Below the pieces are notes generated by a model. That model saw nothing but the letters and a program-made list of their open reading frames with translations. It was not told where the DNA came from and ran no database searches. Below are positions 5,426 to 5,454 of a stretch of 5,454 nt of DNA, piece by piece; within the stretch, counting starts at the first letter, position 1; every line of letters starts with the position of its first letter. The stretch is from JAAYAY01 sp964429355. Lineage in GTDB: Bacteria; Planctomycetota; Planctomycetia; Pirellulales; Thermoguttaceae. The stretch is from assembly GCA_964429355.1 (NCBI GenBank), contig CAYSCH010000517.1:1-5454 (forward strand), read 5' to 3'. Both the position numbers and the translations under genes were made by a program.

Positions 5426-5454
5426 GACATTCCCCGGGCGGGAGAGTTTTGGTA
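5422..5454 (+). CDS. Start of a further operon gene, function unknown (partial)
   Basis: An ATG at 5422 overlaps the TGA of the preceding gene (5423-5425) in the same ATGA arrangement used at 4527. It stays open to the window end, giving MRHSPGGRVLV. Eleven residues are too few to identify it. In related operons the gene after the minor pseudopilins is often a GspL/PilM-type actin-fold protein or another pseudopilin, but nothing here decides between them. The upstream CGGA is a weak ribosome site. Confidence 0.4.
   Translation, partial: MRHSPGGRVLV

Noticed and set aside
1..5454. RNA genes, CRISPR arrays, insertion sequences, attachment sites
   Set aside because: I looked for tRNA-like folds, regularly spaced repeats, terminal inverted repeats and transposase motifs and found none. 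Gene order and base composition are even, with no sign of recent transfer.

Overview
The window is a piece of a single plus-strand operon for a type II secretion / type IV pilus-like machine. It comes from a GC-rich bacterium with a strong G/C preference at third codon positions. Several inner-membrane GspF-like proteins in a row followed by small prepilin-like proteins fits Planctomycetes and related groups best. That placement is an inference from gene layout; no taxonomic marker lies in the window.

Layout. Positions 3-65 hold the last 20 codons of an upstream gene. Its C-terminal tail aligns well with the tail of the second complete GspF-like protein here, so it is probably another GspF paralogue. 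A gap of about 280 bases follows (66-343). It has two short inverted repeats and no convincing gene or promoter. Three complete GspF-family genes come next: 344-1420 (GTG start), 1427-2761 and 2766-4025, with gaps of 6 and 4 bases. They are not simple copies. The first has no N-terminal GspF domain. The second has it, joined to the core by an acidic linker. The third has a hydrophobic, membrane-embedded N-terminus instead. Then come three genes with N-terminal pilin-like signals: a GspI/PilV-like pseudopilin (4042-4530, TTG start), a GspJ-like pseudopilin (4527-5051) and a short GspK/PilX-like protein (5051-5425). Their junctions overlap by 1-4 bases. A further gene appears to start at 5422 and runs off the end.

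How they would work together. GspF proteins form the inner-membrane platform that couples the assembly ATPase (GspE/PilB) to pseudopilin polymerisation. GspI, GspJ and GspK make the tip complex of the pseudopilus. The ATPase, major pseudopilin (GspG), secretin (GspD) and prepilin peptidase are not in the window. The unusual point is the set of at least three, probably four, different platform proteins encoded together, which suggests a heteromeric or multi-ring platform.
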